Positions 25,224 to 34,008 of a stretch of DNA of 64,000 bases are shown one piece after another. The translations under genes were made by a program, and so were the position numbers. Location of the stretch: NCBI GenBank assembly GCA_003139615.1, contig PLJH01000076.1, forward strand, positions 19,167-83,166, read 5' to 3'. This DNA comes from Alphaproteobacteria bacterium (GTDB lineage: Bacteria > Pseudomonadota > Alphaproteobacteria > Micropepsales > Micropepsaceae). Position 1 is the first letter of the stretch. Each line of letters starts with the position of its first letter. A model generated the notes under the pieces. The model was not told the origin of the DNA, searched no databases, and saw only the letters and a list, made by a program, of their open reading frames with translations.

Positions 25224-25883
25224 ATGAGCTTGCGTATTGGCGATATCGCACCCGATTTCGAAGCCCAAACCACCGAAGGGAAAATTCGTTTCCACGATTG
25301 GCTCGGGTCCAGTTGGGGTGTGCTGTTTTCGCATCCGAAGGATTTCACGCCAGTTTGCACCACCGAACTTGGCTATATGGCGAAGCTGAAGCCGGAGTTC
25401 GACAAGCGTGACGTCAAGATCATCGGCCTGTCCGTCGATCCGGTCGACGATCACGCGCGTTGGGCCAACGACATTAAGGAGACGCAAGGTCACGCGCCGA
25501 ACTATCCCATGATCGGTGACGCCGATTTCAAGGTTTCGAAACTTTACGGAATGTTGCCTGCGGAAGTTTCCGGCGATCCGGCAAAACGTACGCCGGCGGA
25601 CAATCAGACCGTGCGCAATGTCTTCGTCGTCGGTCCCGACAAGAAGATCAAATTGATCCTCATTTATCCTATGACAACGGGACGCAATTTCGACGAAGTG
25701 CTCCGTGTGATCGATTCATTACAATTGACCGCAAAGCACAAGGTTGCGACGCCCGTGAACTGGAAACAGGGCGAAGACGTGATTATCGCGGGCTCCGTGT
25801 CCGAAGAAGAGGCGAAAAAGGCCTACCCGCAGGGATGGAAATCGCCACGTCCTTATCTGCGTATCGTTCCTCAACCACGATAA
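25224..25883 (+). CDS. 1-Cys peroxiredoxin (Prx6 type)
   Basis: A 219-residue peroxiredoxin reducing H2O2 and alkyl hydroperoxides. The peroxidatic Cys45 is in DFTPVCTTELG with Thr42 in the PxxxT/SxxC motif. The extended C-terminal domain (TPVNWKQGEDVIIAGSVSEEEAKKAYP) is the Prx6 hallmark, and no resolving Cys is present. Cytoplasmic. It precedes csbD, but a stress promoter lies between them, so csbD also has its own start. Confidence 0.95.
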   Translation: MSLRIGDIAPDFEAQTTEGKIRFHDWLGSSWGVLFSHPKDFTPVCTTELGYMAKLKPEFDKRDVKIIGLSVDPVDDHARWANDIKETQGHAPNYPMIGDADFKVSKLYGMLPAEVSGDPAKRTPADNQTVRNVFVVGPDKKIKLILIYPMTTGRNFDEVLRVIDSLQLTAKHKVATPVNWKQGEDVIIAGSVSEEEAKKAYPQGWKSPRPYLRIVPQPR

Positions 25884-25895
25884 AAATTTCGTGCA

Positions 25896-25920
25896 GGAAC
25901 TCCCTCGGGGCGGTCGCGTT
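25896..25920 (+). promoter_or_regulatory. EcfG-type general stress promoter upstream of csbD
   Basis: GGAAC (25896-25900), 16 bases, CGTT (25917-25920). This matches the alphaproteobacterial EcfG consensus exactly. The -10 ends 31 bases before the csbD ATG. Confidence 0.75.
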
Positions 25921-25951
25921 TTATCTGCGAACCCACGAAGAGGAATTCCAC

Positions 25952-26125
25952 ATGGACAAGGATCGTATCAAGGGCAGCGCGGATCAGGCCAAGGGCGCCG
26001 CCAAGGAAACCACCGGCAAGGTTCTCGGCGACGAGAAGCTGAAAGCCGAAGGCCAGATGGATAAAGCCAAGGGCAAAGTCGAAAGCGCCGTCGGCGGTGC
26101 CAAGGATGCCCTGCGCGGCAAATAA
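25952..26125 (+). CDS. CsbD family stress protein
   Basis: A 57-residue, highly charged, probably unstructured protein: MDKDRIKGSADQAKGAAKE, TGKVLGDEKLKAEGQMDKAKGK, and a closing AVGGAKDALRGK, the CsbD/YjbJ pattern. It is abundant under general stress in many bacteria, function unknown. Start at 25952 has AGAGGAA upstream. An EcfG promoter lies just upstream and a strong hairpin 30 bases downstream, so it can be transcribed alone. Confidence 0.93.
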   Translation: MDKDRIKGSADQAKGAAKETTGKVLGDEKLKAEGQMDKAKGKVESAVGGAKDALRGK

Positions 26126-26155
26126 TACCGTCTCTCAAAAAGAGATTGGAAATAG

Positions 26156-26187
26156 CGCCAAAGTCCGGTTCGTGCCGGGCTTTGGCG
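26156..26187 (+). terminator. Probable terminator after csbD
   Basis: Thirteen-base stem (26156-26168 with 26175-26187, one G-T pair) and loop TTCGTG, 30 bases past the csbD stop. The following T tract is weak (TGTTTG). Confidence 0.6.
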
Positions 26188-26257
26188 TGTTTGCGCTTGC
26201 GGCCGCCCGCGTCGCCTGTATCATCCGGCTTAGCTGACAATTTGTCGGAGAGCCGCC

Positions 26258-27457
26258 ATGGATATGTCCTTTTCACCCGAAGAAGAAGCGTTTCGCGCCG
26301 AAGTGCGCAGCTTCATTGCGGAGAATCTTCCCAAAAACCTCGCGGGCAAGAGGCGCAGCGAATATACGACACGCGAGGAATATCTCGCCTGGCACAAGAT
26401 TCTCTACAAAAAGGGTTGGATCGCGCCGCTGTGGCCGACGGAATATGGCGGCACGAGCTGGAATGTCACGCAGCGCTATATCTTCAATGAGGAATGCGCA
26501 CGGGCGGAAACGCCGATGGTGCTGCCCTTCGGCGTCGCGATGGTAGGGCCGGTCATCTATACCTTCGCCAATGAAGAACAGAAAAAGAAGTATTTGCCGC
26601 GCATCCTGTCCGGGGAGGATTGGTGGTGCCAGGGCTATTCCGAACCGGGTGCGGGCTCCGACCTCGCCAGCTTGAAGACGCGCGCCGTTCGTGAAGGCGA
26701 TCATTACATCGTGAACGGCCAGAAGACCTGGACCACGCTGGCGCAGTTCGCCGATTGGATATTCTGTCTGGTGCGAACCGATATGGGACGCGACACCGCG
26801 AGCACGAAAGTTCAGGAAGGCATCACGTTTCTGCTGATCGATATGAAAACGCCCGGCATCACCGTGAAGCCGATCATCGTTCTCGACGGCGCCCATGAAG
26901 TGAACGAAGTGTTCTTCGACAATGTGAAAGTGCCGGTGGAGAACCGCGTCGGCGAAGAGAACAAGGGCTGGACCTACGCCAAATTCCTTCTTGTGCATGA
27001 GCGCTCCGGTATTGCCGGCGTGGCGCGGTCGAAAAAGGCGGTCGAGCGGCTGCGCGAGATCGCGGCCTCGGAAACGGTCGACGGCAAGCCGCTGATGGGC
27101 ACCGACGAATTCTCCCGCAAGATCGCCGAATTGCAGATCGATCTTTCGGCGCTCGAATTCACCGAACTGCGCACGCTGGCAGCCGAATCGAAGGGCCAGC
27201 ATGCCGGACCGCAAAGCTCGATCCTCAAGATCAAGGGCACGGAGATTCAGCAGCGGATCACCGAACTGACCGTCGAGGCTGTCGGCTACTACGCCTATCC
27301 CGATGCGCGCGGCTTCGGCGACAATGAGTATCCGGTGGGGCCGGATTACGCTGTGGGTCAGTCCGGGCATTATTTCAACATGCGCAAAGCCTCGATCTAT
27401 GGCGGGTCGAACGAGATCCAGCGCAACATCATCGCCAAGGCCGTGCTCGGGCTTTGA
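26258..27457 (+). CDS. Acyl-CoA dehydrogenase, large FadE-type (alpha subunit candidate)
   Basis: A 399-residue ACAD. GYSEPGAGSDLASLKTRAV and NGQKTWTTLAQFADWIF are the FAD/substrate loops; the C-terminus KASIYGGSNEIQRNIIAKAVLGL is the family signature. The residue after the Tyr in IYGGSNEIQR is Gly where MCAD has its catalytic Glu, as in FadE subunits of heteromeric sterol side-chain dehydrogenases. The next gene, 95 bases on, encodes a smaller ACAD, so the two may form an alpha2beta2 enzyme. Substrate unknown (sterol or branched acyl-CoA possible). Confidence 0.94.
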   Translation: MDMSFSPEEEAFRAEVRSFIAENLPKNLAGKRRSEYTTREEYLAWHKILYKKGWIAPLWPTEYGGTSWNVTQRYIFNEECARAETPMVLPFGVAMVGPVIYTFANEEQKKKYLPRILSGEDWWCQGYSEPGAGSDLASLKTRAVREGDHYIVNGQKTWTTLAQFADWIFCLVRTDMGRDTASTKVQEGITFLLIDMKTPGITVKPIIVLDGAHEVNEVFFDNVKVPVENRVGEENKGWTYAKFLLVHERSGIAGVARSKKAVERLREIAASETVDGKPLMGTDEFSRKIAELQIDLSALEFTELRTLAAESKGQHAGPQSSILKIKGTEIQQRITELTVEAVGYYAYPDARGFGDNEYPVGPDYAVGQSGHYFNMRKASIYGGSNEIQRNIIAKAVLGL

Positions 27458-27552
27458 AGACGCGCCGGCAATAGAATTTCCGGCTTGCGCCGGACAAAAG
27501 CGGTCGCACAAACCGCTCACGGTATCCAGGGACATATCGAGGGACGACGCTT

Positions 27553-28680
27553 ATGGATTTTTCTTTCACCGAGGAGCAGACGCTGCTCCGCAATTCGGTC
27601 TCCAAATTCCTGGCCGACAATTATAAATTCGAATTCTTCAAGAAGAATTCCCGTACCGATCCCGGCTGGAGCCCGAGCGTCTGGAAGCAATTCGCCGAAC
27701 TGGGCCTGATGGCAGCGCCATTGCCGGAAGAGTATGGCGGACTCGGAGGCGGCGCCGTCGATACGATGATCGTCACGGAGGAATTGGGCCGTAGCCTGGT
27801 GGTCGAACCTTATGTACAGACGGTCGTAGTCGGCGGCGGCTTTATCGGGCGCGGCACCGAGGCGCAGAAAGCGGAATGGCTTCCACGCATTGCGGCCGGC
27901 GAAATGGTGATCGCATTTGCATTTGCGGAACCGCAGGGGCGTTTCAACTATGCGGATCTTGTAACGACGGCAAAAAAGCAGGGGTCGAACTATGTGCTGA
28001 ATGGCCAGAAGGCGGTTGTGCTGGGCGGCCCGTGGGCGGACACGCTCATCGTGACGGCTCGCACCGCGGGCGGGCAACGCGATGCCAAGGGTGTCAGCGT
28101 ATTTCTCGTCGATAAGAAATCGAAGGGTGTCGTCACGCGGGATTATCCAACAGTCGATGGCCTGCGCGCCTCGGAAGTCACATTCGAGAATGTGGAAGTC
28201 CCGGCAGCAAATCTGATCGGCGCGCTCGACAACGGACTCGAGCTCGTCGAACTTGTGACGGACACGGCCATTGCCGCCCATGCCTCGGAAGCGGTCGGCG
28301 CGATGAAGGTGCTGTTGGACGCGACCGTCGAATATTCCAAGACCCGCAAGCAGTTCGGCGTGCCGATCGGCAAATTCCAGGCGCTGCAGCACCGCATGGT
28401 CGACATGTTCATGAACTACGAGCAGTCGGCGTCGATTGCGCTGATGGTGACTCTCAAGCTGGGCGAAGACACGGTCGAGCGGAAGAAAGCGGCCTCGGCG
28501 GCCAAGGTTCAGATCGGCAAGGCCGGGCGATTCATCGGCCAGAATGCGGTGCAGATCCATGGCGGCATGGGCATGACCGACGAACTCAATGTTGGGCATT
28601 ATTTCAAGCGGCTGACTATGCTCGACACGCTGTACGGCAATGTCGGTCACCATCTGAAGCGCTACGCGCAGCTCAGTTAA
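27553..28680 (+). CDS. Acyl-CoA dehydrogenase, smaller FadE-type (beta subunit candidate)
   Basis: A 375-residue ACAD with the N-terminal MDFSFTEEQTLLRNSVSKFL and EYGGLGGG, NGQKAVVLGGPWADTLIV in the middle and AVQIHGGMGMTDELNVGHYFKRL. The usual end signature is degenerate: LDTLYGNVGHHLKRYAQL has no Glu or EIQR element. Its GSDxAS loop is replaced by EPQGRFNYADL. These losses suggest a partner subunit that completes a heteromer with the preceding ACAD rather than an independent dehydrogenase. Confidence 0.92.
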   Translation: MDFSFTEEQTLLRNSVSKFLADNYKFEFFKKNSRTDPGWSPSVWKQFAELGLMAAPLPEEYGGLGGGAVDTMIVTEELGRSLVVEPYVQTVVVGGGFIGRGTEAQKAEWLPRIAAGEMVIAFAFAEPQGRFNYADLVTTAKKQGSNYVLNGQKAVVLGGPWADTLIVTARTAGGQRDAKGVSVFLVDKKSKGVVTRDYPTVDGLRASEVTFENVEVPAANLIGALDNGLELVELVTDTAIAAHASEAVGAMKVLLDATVEYSKTRKQFGVPIGKFQALQHRMVDMFMNYEQSASIALMVTLKLGEDTVERKKAASAAKVQIGKAGRFIGQNAVQIHGGMGMTDELNVGHYFKRLTMLDTLYGNVGHHLKRYAQLS

Positions 28681-28686
28681 GACGAT

Positions 28687-30183
28687 TCAGCCTGCGGCTT
28701 TCAGGTGATCTAACCGCGTGCGTTCAATGGGCAGATAAACCGTCACGCGTGTGCCGGCGCCCAGCGTGCTCTCGAGCTTCACTTCGCCGTCATGGGCTTC
28801 CGCGAAACCTTTGACGATGGCGAGACCGAGGCCCGTGCCGCGATCGGTCGTCGTGATGTCGTGTCGGGACCGGCCGAAACGCTCGAACACGTTGGGCTGA
28901 TCGTCGGTTGAAATACCGATGCCGGTATCTTCTACGCCGAAGGCGATCCGTCCGCCGCGCTCCGCGCGGGCGAACGCCACGACGCAGCCGCCGGAGGGCG
29001 TGAATTTCAGCGAGTTCGAGAGGAGGTTGACGAAAATCTGGCGCAGCGCCCGCTCGTCGGCCCAGATGCGCGGCAAGCCGGGCCCCAGGCTTTTCGACAG
29101 CGAGATTTGCGATGCGCGTGCGGTGTCTTCGCTCGTCTGCACGGAGTCGCCGATCAATTGCGCAATATTGATCTCGGATTCACGAAGGCCGATCCGCCCG
29201 CTTTCGATCTTCGCGAGATCGAGCATGTCGTCGATCAGACTGAGAAGATGTTGTCCCGATTCGTGTATGATCCCGGCATATTCGGCATATTTGTCGATGG
29301 CTGCGCCGAACGATTTGTTCTTGATCAGCTCCGAGAAGCCGAGGATCGCGTTCATCGGCGTCCGCAACTCGTGGTTCATGTTGGAGAGGAATTGCGATTT
29401 GGTACGGCCGGCAGATGACGCGCGGGCGCGATCCCTGTTGGCGTCTTCTGTCGCGATCTTCAGTCCCTCGACCAGCCCTTCGCGTTCATGCTCAAGCCTG
29501 AGCAGTTTCCGCGTTGCAACGTTCAGCGCGTAGAATTGTCCGGCAAGTAGCAGAACATAGATCGCTGCGAGCCGGCCCAGCGTCGTATCGAGCCGCAGGC
29601 GCGATGCCGCGAGAGGTCCGACGATAAATGCCGCGTGCATCACGAACGTCGTCGCGGCGACGGCAGGATGCGCCGAACTGATCGCGATCGAACCGGCCAA
29701 CGAGCAGGCGAGGATCAGCACGATGAACATGTGATCGACGACGACATCGGGCGACCACAGAAAAACGCTCATGGAGCACCAGGCCATCAGGAATATAACG
29801 GTCAGCGCAACGTAACTGCTTGCCCGAAGTCTGATCGACCCCAGCGACGCATCGCCGGTTTGCTCGATGCGTGTGCCCAGCAGATGGACGAAAATGGACG
29901 TCGCCGTCAGGCAAAGCCACCATGTCAGCCGGGTAGACCTCGGCGCCCAATCGCTGCAGGCTTCCGCGATGAAGAACCCGGCGACGGGCAATCCCAGCGC
30001 GGTGTAGCGCGTGCTCCGGCTGTAGAGTTGCAACTGAGCTTTAGCGAGCCATGCGGTATCCTGCGAAGGCCAGACGGAGCGGAAGATGTTCTCGAACATG
30101 GCGCGCATGTTTGCGATCGCATGGCCCAAACCGCCTGCGATCGCGTCACGCGAAGATTGTTGCGGCTTGTGCGCGGATGACAC
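28687..30183 (-). CDS. Membrane sensor histidine kinase (HisKA/HATPase_c)
   Basis: A kinase of up to 498 residues. The N-terminal third has about six transmembrane helices (between roughly 58 and 215) without a large periplasmic domain. A short coiled coil follows, then the HisKA box NHELRTPMNAILGFSELI (phospho-acceptor His about 268) and the ATPase motifs NLLSNSLKF, DTGIGI and GTGLGLAIVKGFAEAHDGEV. No receiver is attached. It resembles PleC/DivJ-like alphaproteobacterial kinases. A near-identical architecture follows in the next gene upstream. The GTG start at 30183 has a weak site; an ATG at 30105 is possible. Partner regulator not identified. Confidence 0.9.
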   Translation of the reverse strand: MSSAHKPQQSSRDAIAGGLGHAIANMRAMFENIFRSVWPSQDTAWLAKAQLQLYSRSTRYTALGLPVAGFFIAEACSDWAPRSTRLTWWLCLTATSIFVHLLGTRIEQTGDASLGSIRLRASSYVALTVIFLMAWCSMSVFLWSPDVVVDHMFIVLILACSLAGSIAISSAHPAVAATTFVMHAAFIVGPLAASRLRLDTTLGRLAAIYVLLLAGQFYALNVATRKLLRLEHEREGLVEGLKIATEDANRDRARASSAGRTKSQFLSNMNHELRTPMNAILGFSELIKNKSFGAAIDKYAEYAGIIHESGQHLLSLIDDMLDLAKIESGRIGLRESEINIAQLIGDSVQTSEDTARASQISLSKSLGPGLPRIWADERALRQIFVNLLSNSLKFTPSGGCVVAFARAERGGRIAFGVEDTGIGISTDDQPNVFERFGRSRHDITTTDRGTGLGLAIVKGFAEAHDGEVKLESTLGAGTRVTVYLPIERTRLDHLKAAG

Positions 30184-30343
30184 GGCTTGTCCGGATTCAA
30201 AATATGACGACTGTTATATTATGGACAGTAGGGGTTAAGGGACGATTGAGCTTGTCATAAGAGAGGCGCAGAACCCGTCATGTATCGCGGGAATCCGGGC
30301 GAGACGCATTGTCTGTTTCAAAATGGCACGGCGAATGCGAGCG

Positions 30344-31768
30344 TCAGGATGCGGCCTTCAGCATTTGCGGCGGACAAAAGCGCGCGGCCGGCAATGTTGC
30401 CGTCACGCATGTGCCGTCGCCGACGCGGCTGGAAAGCGTCACACGGCCGCCATGCGCTTCGATCAGCCCTTTGACGATGGGCAGGCCCAGGCCGGTGCCC
30501 TTGTCGACCAGAACAACATCGTGCCGGCCCTGGCCGAAATTCTGAAACACGCGCACGCGATCCTCCTCGGCGATGCCGAGTCCGGTGTCGCTCACGCCGA
30601 ACGCTGCGTCGCCGCCGGGCTCGATGCGCGCAAATGCGATCACGCGCCCATAAGGAGGCGTGAATTTCAGGGCATTCGAGAGGAGATTGAGCAGCACCTG
30701 CTTGAGCGCGCGCTCGTCGGCACGCAACGGCGCCATGCCGGCCGGCAGGTCCACGCAGAGTTCCAGATGCCCTTCCTGCGCTTTGGCGCCCAGCAATTTG
30801 ACACACTCTTCGATCAGGTCGGGCAGATCGACAAGCGTTTCCCGCAGTTGAAAGCCGCCGGCCTCGATTTTTGCCAGATCCAGGATATCGTTGATCAGGG
30901 TCAACAGGTGATGCCCGGATTGATGGATGATTTTAGCGTATTCGACATGCTTGTAGACATTGGCGCCGGCCGCACCGGTATGGATCATTTCGGAGAAGCC
31001 GAGGATGGCATTGAGCGGCGTTCGCAGCTCATGGCTCATATTGGCGAGGAATTGCGATTTGGCGCGGCTTGCCGCTTCCGCGCGCTCCAGCGCGTTGTCT
31101 GACGCCGCTTTGGATTTGCCCAGTGCGTCGATCAATTCGTTCTTGTCGTCGCGCAGCAGCAGCATGTCGCGCGCGGTTTCATAAATCTGGCGCGACATAT
31201 AGGCGAGATAGCAGACATAGATAAAAGCCATCAGCGACAGGCCGTCATAGATGATGCCGCCTTCGAAGAGCGGGAGCGCGACCAAGGTCATCCCATAGAT
31301 CGCATAACCTATAACGGCGAGGGGTTTGCTCGCGCCGACCAGAGCGGAGTTGCCCGCCAGCGTCGCGGCAACCAGAAGCATGATCAGCATATGGTTGAGG
31401 TCGTCGCCTATACGCCAGAAAATGAAGCCGAACGACGCCCAACTGACCGCGAACAGAAAATACGAAGCGGTCGCCGTCTGCACCCAGCGGGTCCCACCGG
31501 AAATTTCGCCGGGCTCTTCCTGCAGGAAGCGGTGGCAGATGATTCCGAGCGGAATGCCGCCGGCCGCGACAATCGCCCACCACAGAGCGAGTGTCGGGAT
31601 CGAAATCCAGCGCGCGAACATCACCAGCATGATCGCCGCGAAAACCGGCATCAGCCAGCAATTCGGCTTCAGATTGCGAAGCGCAAGCCGCAATTGGTCG
31701 AGCGCAAGCTTTCCGCCCGGCAGTTGCGCATTCGCAGTGTTGGGAAGGGCATTGATTGTCATTGCCAT
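30344..31768 (-). CDS. Membrane sensor histidine kinase, paralogue of the neighbouring kinase
   Basis: A 474-residue kinase with about six transmembrane helices (roughly 38-195), a short coiled coil (DALGKSKAASDNALERAEAASRAK), the HisKA box SHELRTPLNAILGFSEMI (His about 249), and NLLSNALKF, DTGLGI, GTGLGLPIVKGLIEAHGGRV. The whole layout and many loop sequences match the kinase at 28687-30183, so they arose by tandem duplication. The C-terminal tail (ARFCPPQMLKAAS) resembles the neighbour's end HLKAAG. Transcribed in the same direction, 160 bases apart. Confidence 0.9.
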   Translation of the reverse strand: MAMTINALPNTANAQLPGGKLALDQLRLALRNLKPNCWLMPVFAAIMLVMFARWISIPTLALWWAIVAAGGIPLGIICHRFLQEEPGEISGGTRWVQTATASYFLFAVSWASFGFIFWRIGDDLNHMLIMLLVAATLAGNSALVGASKPLAVIGYAIYGMTLVALPLFEGGIIYDGLSLMAFIYVCYLAYMSRQIYETARDMLLLRDDKNELIDALGKSKAASDNALERAEAASRAKSQFLANMSHELRTPLNAILGFSEMIHTGAAGANVYKHVEYAKIIHQSGHHLLTLINDILDLAKIEAGGFQLRETLVDLPDLIEECVKLLGAKAQEGHLELCVDLPAGMAPLRADERALKQVLLNLLSNALKFTPPYGRVIAFARIEPGGDAAFGVSDTGLGIAEEDRVRVFQNFGQGRHDVVLVDKGTGLGLPIVKGLIEAHGGRVTLSSRVGDGTCVTATLPAARFCPPQMLKAAS

Positions 31769-31967
31769 GCCGCTTGCGCTACCCAGGGTTCGGCCTCGAT
31801 GACCGCGATACAGTATGGCGGACGAGCGTTAAGCCCGGCTTCAGGTTCTTGGTCACCGCCGGGTTAATGGCCGCGCCGGACGGCAGGGCACTGGCGCCAT
31901 TGCGCGGCCGAAGCGCCGCGGTCTAGCCTGTGGGCGAACAGCAATTCTGCAATCGAGGGAGAGACAC

Positions 31968-32258
31968 ATGACCATCGGGATTGTCGCCACATTGAAGGTT
32001 CAAGAGGGCAAGGAAGCCGATTTCGAGGCGACATTCGGCGAACTGGCCAAGGCCGTGCGCGCCAACGAGCCGGGCAACAAGCTCTATCAGGTGTTCAAGT
32101 CCCGGAAGGACAAGAACACCTATATCGTGATGGAAATGTATGACAGCGAAGAGGCGCTGAAGGCCCACGGAAAGACCGATCATTTCCGTACGATCGGCGC
32201 AAAGCTCGGGCCCACGATGGCCGGCGCCCCGGACATCCACTATCTGGATTCGATCTGA
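31968..32258 (+). CDS. ABM-fold (YgiN-like) protein, paired with ACAD
   Basis: A 96-residue single ABM domain: GIVATLKVQEGKEADFEATFGELAKAV, then NKLYQVFKSRKDKNTYIVMEMYDSEEALKAHGKTDHFRTI, with the conserved H-x-x-T-D-H-F near 72-76. It starts the transcript that continues three bases later with an acyl-CoA dehydrogenase, so it may bind or oxidise a related acyl or quinone compound. Enzymatic activity is not proven by sequence. Confidence 0.87.
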   Translation: MTIGIVATLKVQEGKEADFEATFGELAKAVRANEPGNKLYQVFKSRKDKNTYIVMEMYDSEEALKAHGKTDHFRTIGAKLGPTMAGAPDIHYLDSI

Positions 32259-32261
32259 GCC

Positions 32262-33470
32262 ATGGACCTGGCCTTTTCGAAAGACGATCTCGCGTTCCGT
32301 GAAGAGGTGCGCCGGTTCATCGACGAGAATTTCGACGCCGAAATGCGGGCGAAGCTCGCGCAGTCCAAAAACGGCTATCTCGACAAGGACGGCCAGCTCA
32401 AATGGCAACGCGCGCTCTACAAGCGCGGCTGGGCCGCGCCCAATTGGCCGGTCGAGTATGGCGGCACGGGCTGGACGCCGTCGCAGAAATATATTTTCGA
32501 ATCCGAGACCGCCGCCGCGGGTACGCCGCTCGTCAGTCCCATGGGCCTCAAGATGGTGGCGCCCGTGCTCATGGCGTTCGGCAGCGACGCGCAAAAGAAG
32601 AAATACTTGCCGCCGGTTCTCGCATCCGAAGTTTGGTGGTGTCAGGGCTACTCGGAGCCCGGCTCGGGTTCCGATCTCGCTTCCCTGCAGATGCGCTGCG
32701 AGGACAAGGGCGATCACTATCTGCTCAACGGATCGAAGATCTGGACGACCCATGCGCAATGGGCGGATTGGATGTTCAACCTCGTGCGCACAAAGCAGGG
32801 TTCCAAACCGCAGGAAGGCATCAGTTTCATTCTCGTCGATATGCGCACGCCGGGGATCAAAGTTGAAGCAATCGTCACGACGGATTATCCCATGCCGGGC
32901 CAGCAGGAGATCAACCAGGTCTTCTACGACGACGTGAAAGTGTCCAAGGAGAATCTTGTCGGCACGGAAAACGAAGGCTGGACCTACGCGAAATACCTGC
33001 TGGAGTTCGAACGCGGCAATGCGGGCGCCCCCGGCCTCAAACGTGCCATCGGAAAGGTGCGCAAGATGGCGAGCCAGACCGACGCGAGCGGCGTGAAGCT
33101 GATCGACGATCCGTCGTTCCGCGCCCGTCTCGATGATCTCGCAATCCAGGTTTCGGCCATGGAGTTCACGGAACTTCGCATCTTTGCGAGTTTGTCGGCC
33201 GGACAGCGCCCCGGACCGGAATCTTCCATGATCAAGTGCCGGAATACCGATCTGCAGCAGGAGATTTCGGAATTGTCGGTCGAGGCGATCGGCTATTACG
33301 CAATGCCCTTCGTGCGCGATACCTGGGCGAATGTGAACGAGCCGCGCCCGGGCCCGGACTACGCGGCACCCGTTGCGCCCTATTATTTCAATATCCGCAA
33401 GGCCTCGATTTACGCCGGCTCCAACGAGATCCAGCGCAACATCATGGCGAAGGCGGTTTTGGGATTGTGA
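32262..33470 (+). CDS. Acyl-CoA dehydrogenase, FadE-type
   Basis: A 402-residue ACAD closely similar in layout to the one at 26258: YSEPGSGSDLASLQMRC, NGSKIWTTHAQWADWMF, and the end IRKASIYAGSNEIQRNIMAKAVLGL. The residue after Tyr is Ala, so it also lacks the MCAD-position Glu. No smaller ACAD partner is adjacent, only the ABM-fold gene upstream (three-base gap). It probably oxidises a bulky acyl-CoA; the partner, if needed, is elsewhere. Confidence 0.94.
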   Translation: MDLAFSKDDLAFREEVRRFIDENFDAEMRAKLAQSKNGYLDKDGQLKWQRALYKRGWAAPNWPVEYGGTGWTPSQKYIFESETAAAGTPLVSPMGLKMVAPVLMAFGSDAQKKKYLPPVLASEVWWCQGYSEPGSGSDLASLQMRCEDKGDHYLLNGSKIWTTHAQWADWMFNLVRTKQGSKPQEGISFILVDMRTPGIKVEAIVTTDYPMPGQQEINQVFYDDVKVSKENLVGTENEGWTYAKYLLEFERGNAGAPGLKRAIGKVRKMASQTDASGVKLIDDPSFRARLDDLAIQVSAMEFTELRIFASLSAGQRPGPESSMIKCRNTDLQQEISELSVEAIGYYAMPFVRDTWANVNEPRPGPDYAAPVAPYYFNIRKASIYAGSNEIQRNIMAKAVLGL

Positions 33471-33477
33471 GGAAAGA

Positions 33478-34008
33478 TTACTCGGCGATTTCGGGCGGGT
33501 CCGTCTCGGCAGGCGCGCCGACAGAGAGCCGTACGAATTCGTAATGCTGACGTACCCTGGCAAGTTCGCCGAGAATGTGCGCCACCGCGTCCTCGCTCAA
33601 TCCCGCGCCGCCGGGCATCATCAACCGCATGGATTGCACATGCACGATGACGGGCGCCGCATCCGACATACCGCGGGAGATGAGACCGTCCGCGACGTCG
33701 CAGAGGCTTTTTGCGGCCTCTTCAAGACCGGCAAAATTGAATGTCGCCGCCATCGTAACGATATGATCGGCCTGGCGCAGAATGTTCTGCATGTCTCCCG
33801 GTTGCAGCTCGCCGTTTTTGGCCGAGTAGGTGATCGTCTCGATCGAAGTCAGGGCATGGTGAGTTGTCTCAAGCCCGATATCGAGCATGCTCTGGACGGA
33901 CTTCGCCGCTTCTTCGAGCGCCGTCGTGCGCGTCACGCCGCCGGGCCGGGCCGCAAGCTCGGCGAGCCGTGTCGTGGGGAAGTGAATCTTCTTGGCGACG
34001 CGCGTCAT
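33478..34008 (-). CDS. Alpha-helical protein coupled to a receiver, unknown function
   Basis: A 176-residue, mostly helical cytoplasmic protein. ATG overlaps the stop of the receiver gene (ATGA), so the two are co-translated. The segment ETTHHALTSIETITYSAKNGELQPGDMQNILRQADHIV, with two adjacent His, resembles a four-helix phosphotransfer or dimerisation bundle, but no canonical HPt signature is present. Alphaproteobacterial relatives are sometimes annotated as chemotaxis CheE-like proteins (recollection). It probably acts with the neighbouring receiver. Confidence 0.75.
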   Translation of the reverse strand: MTRVAKKIHFPTTRLAELAARPGGVTRTTALEEAAKSVQSMLDIGLETTHHALTSIETITYSAKNGELQPGDMQNILRQADHIVTMAATFNFAGLEEAAKSLCDVADGLISRGMSDAAPVIVHVQSMRLMMPGGAGLSEDAVAHILGELARVRQHYEFVRLSVGAPAETDPPEIAE

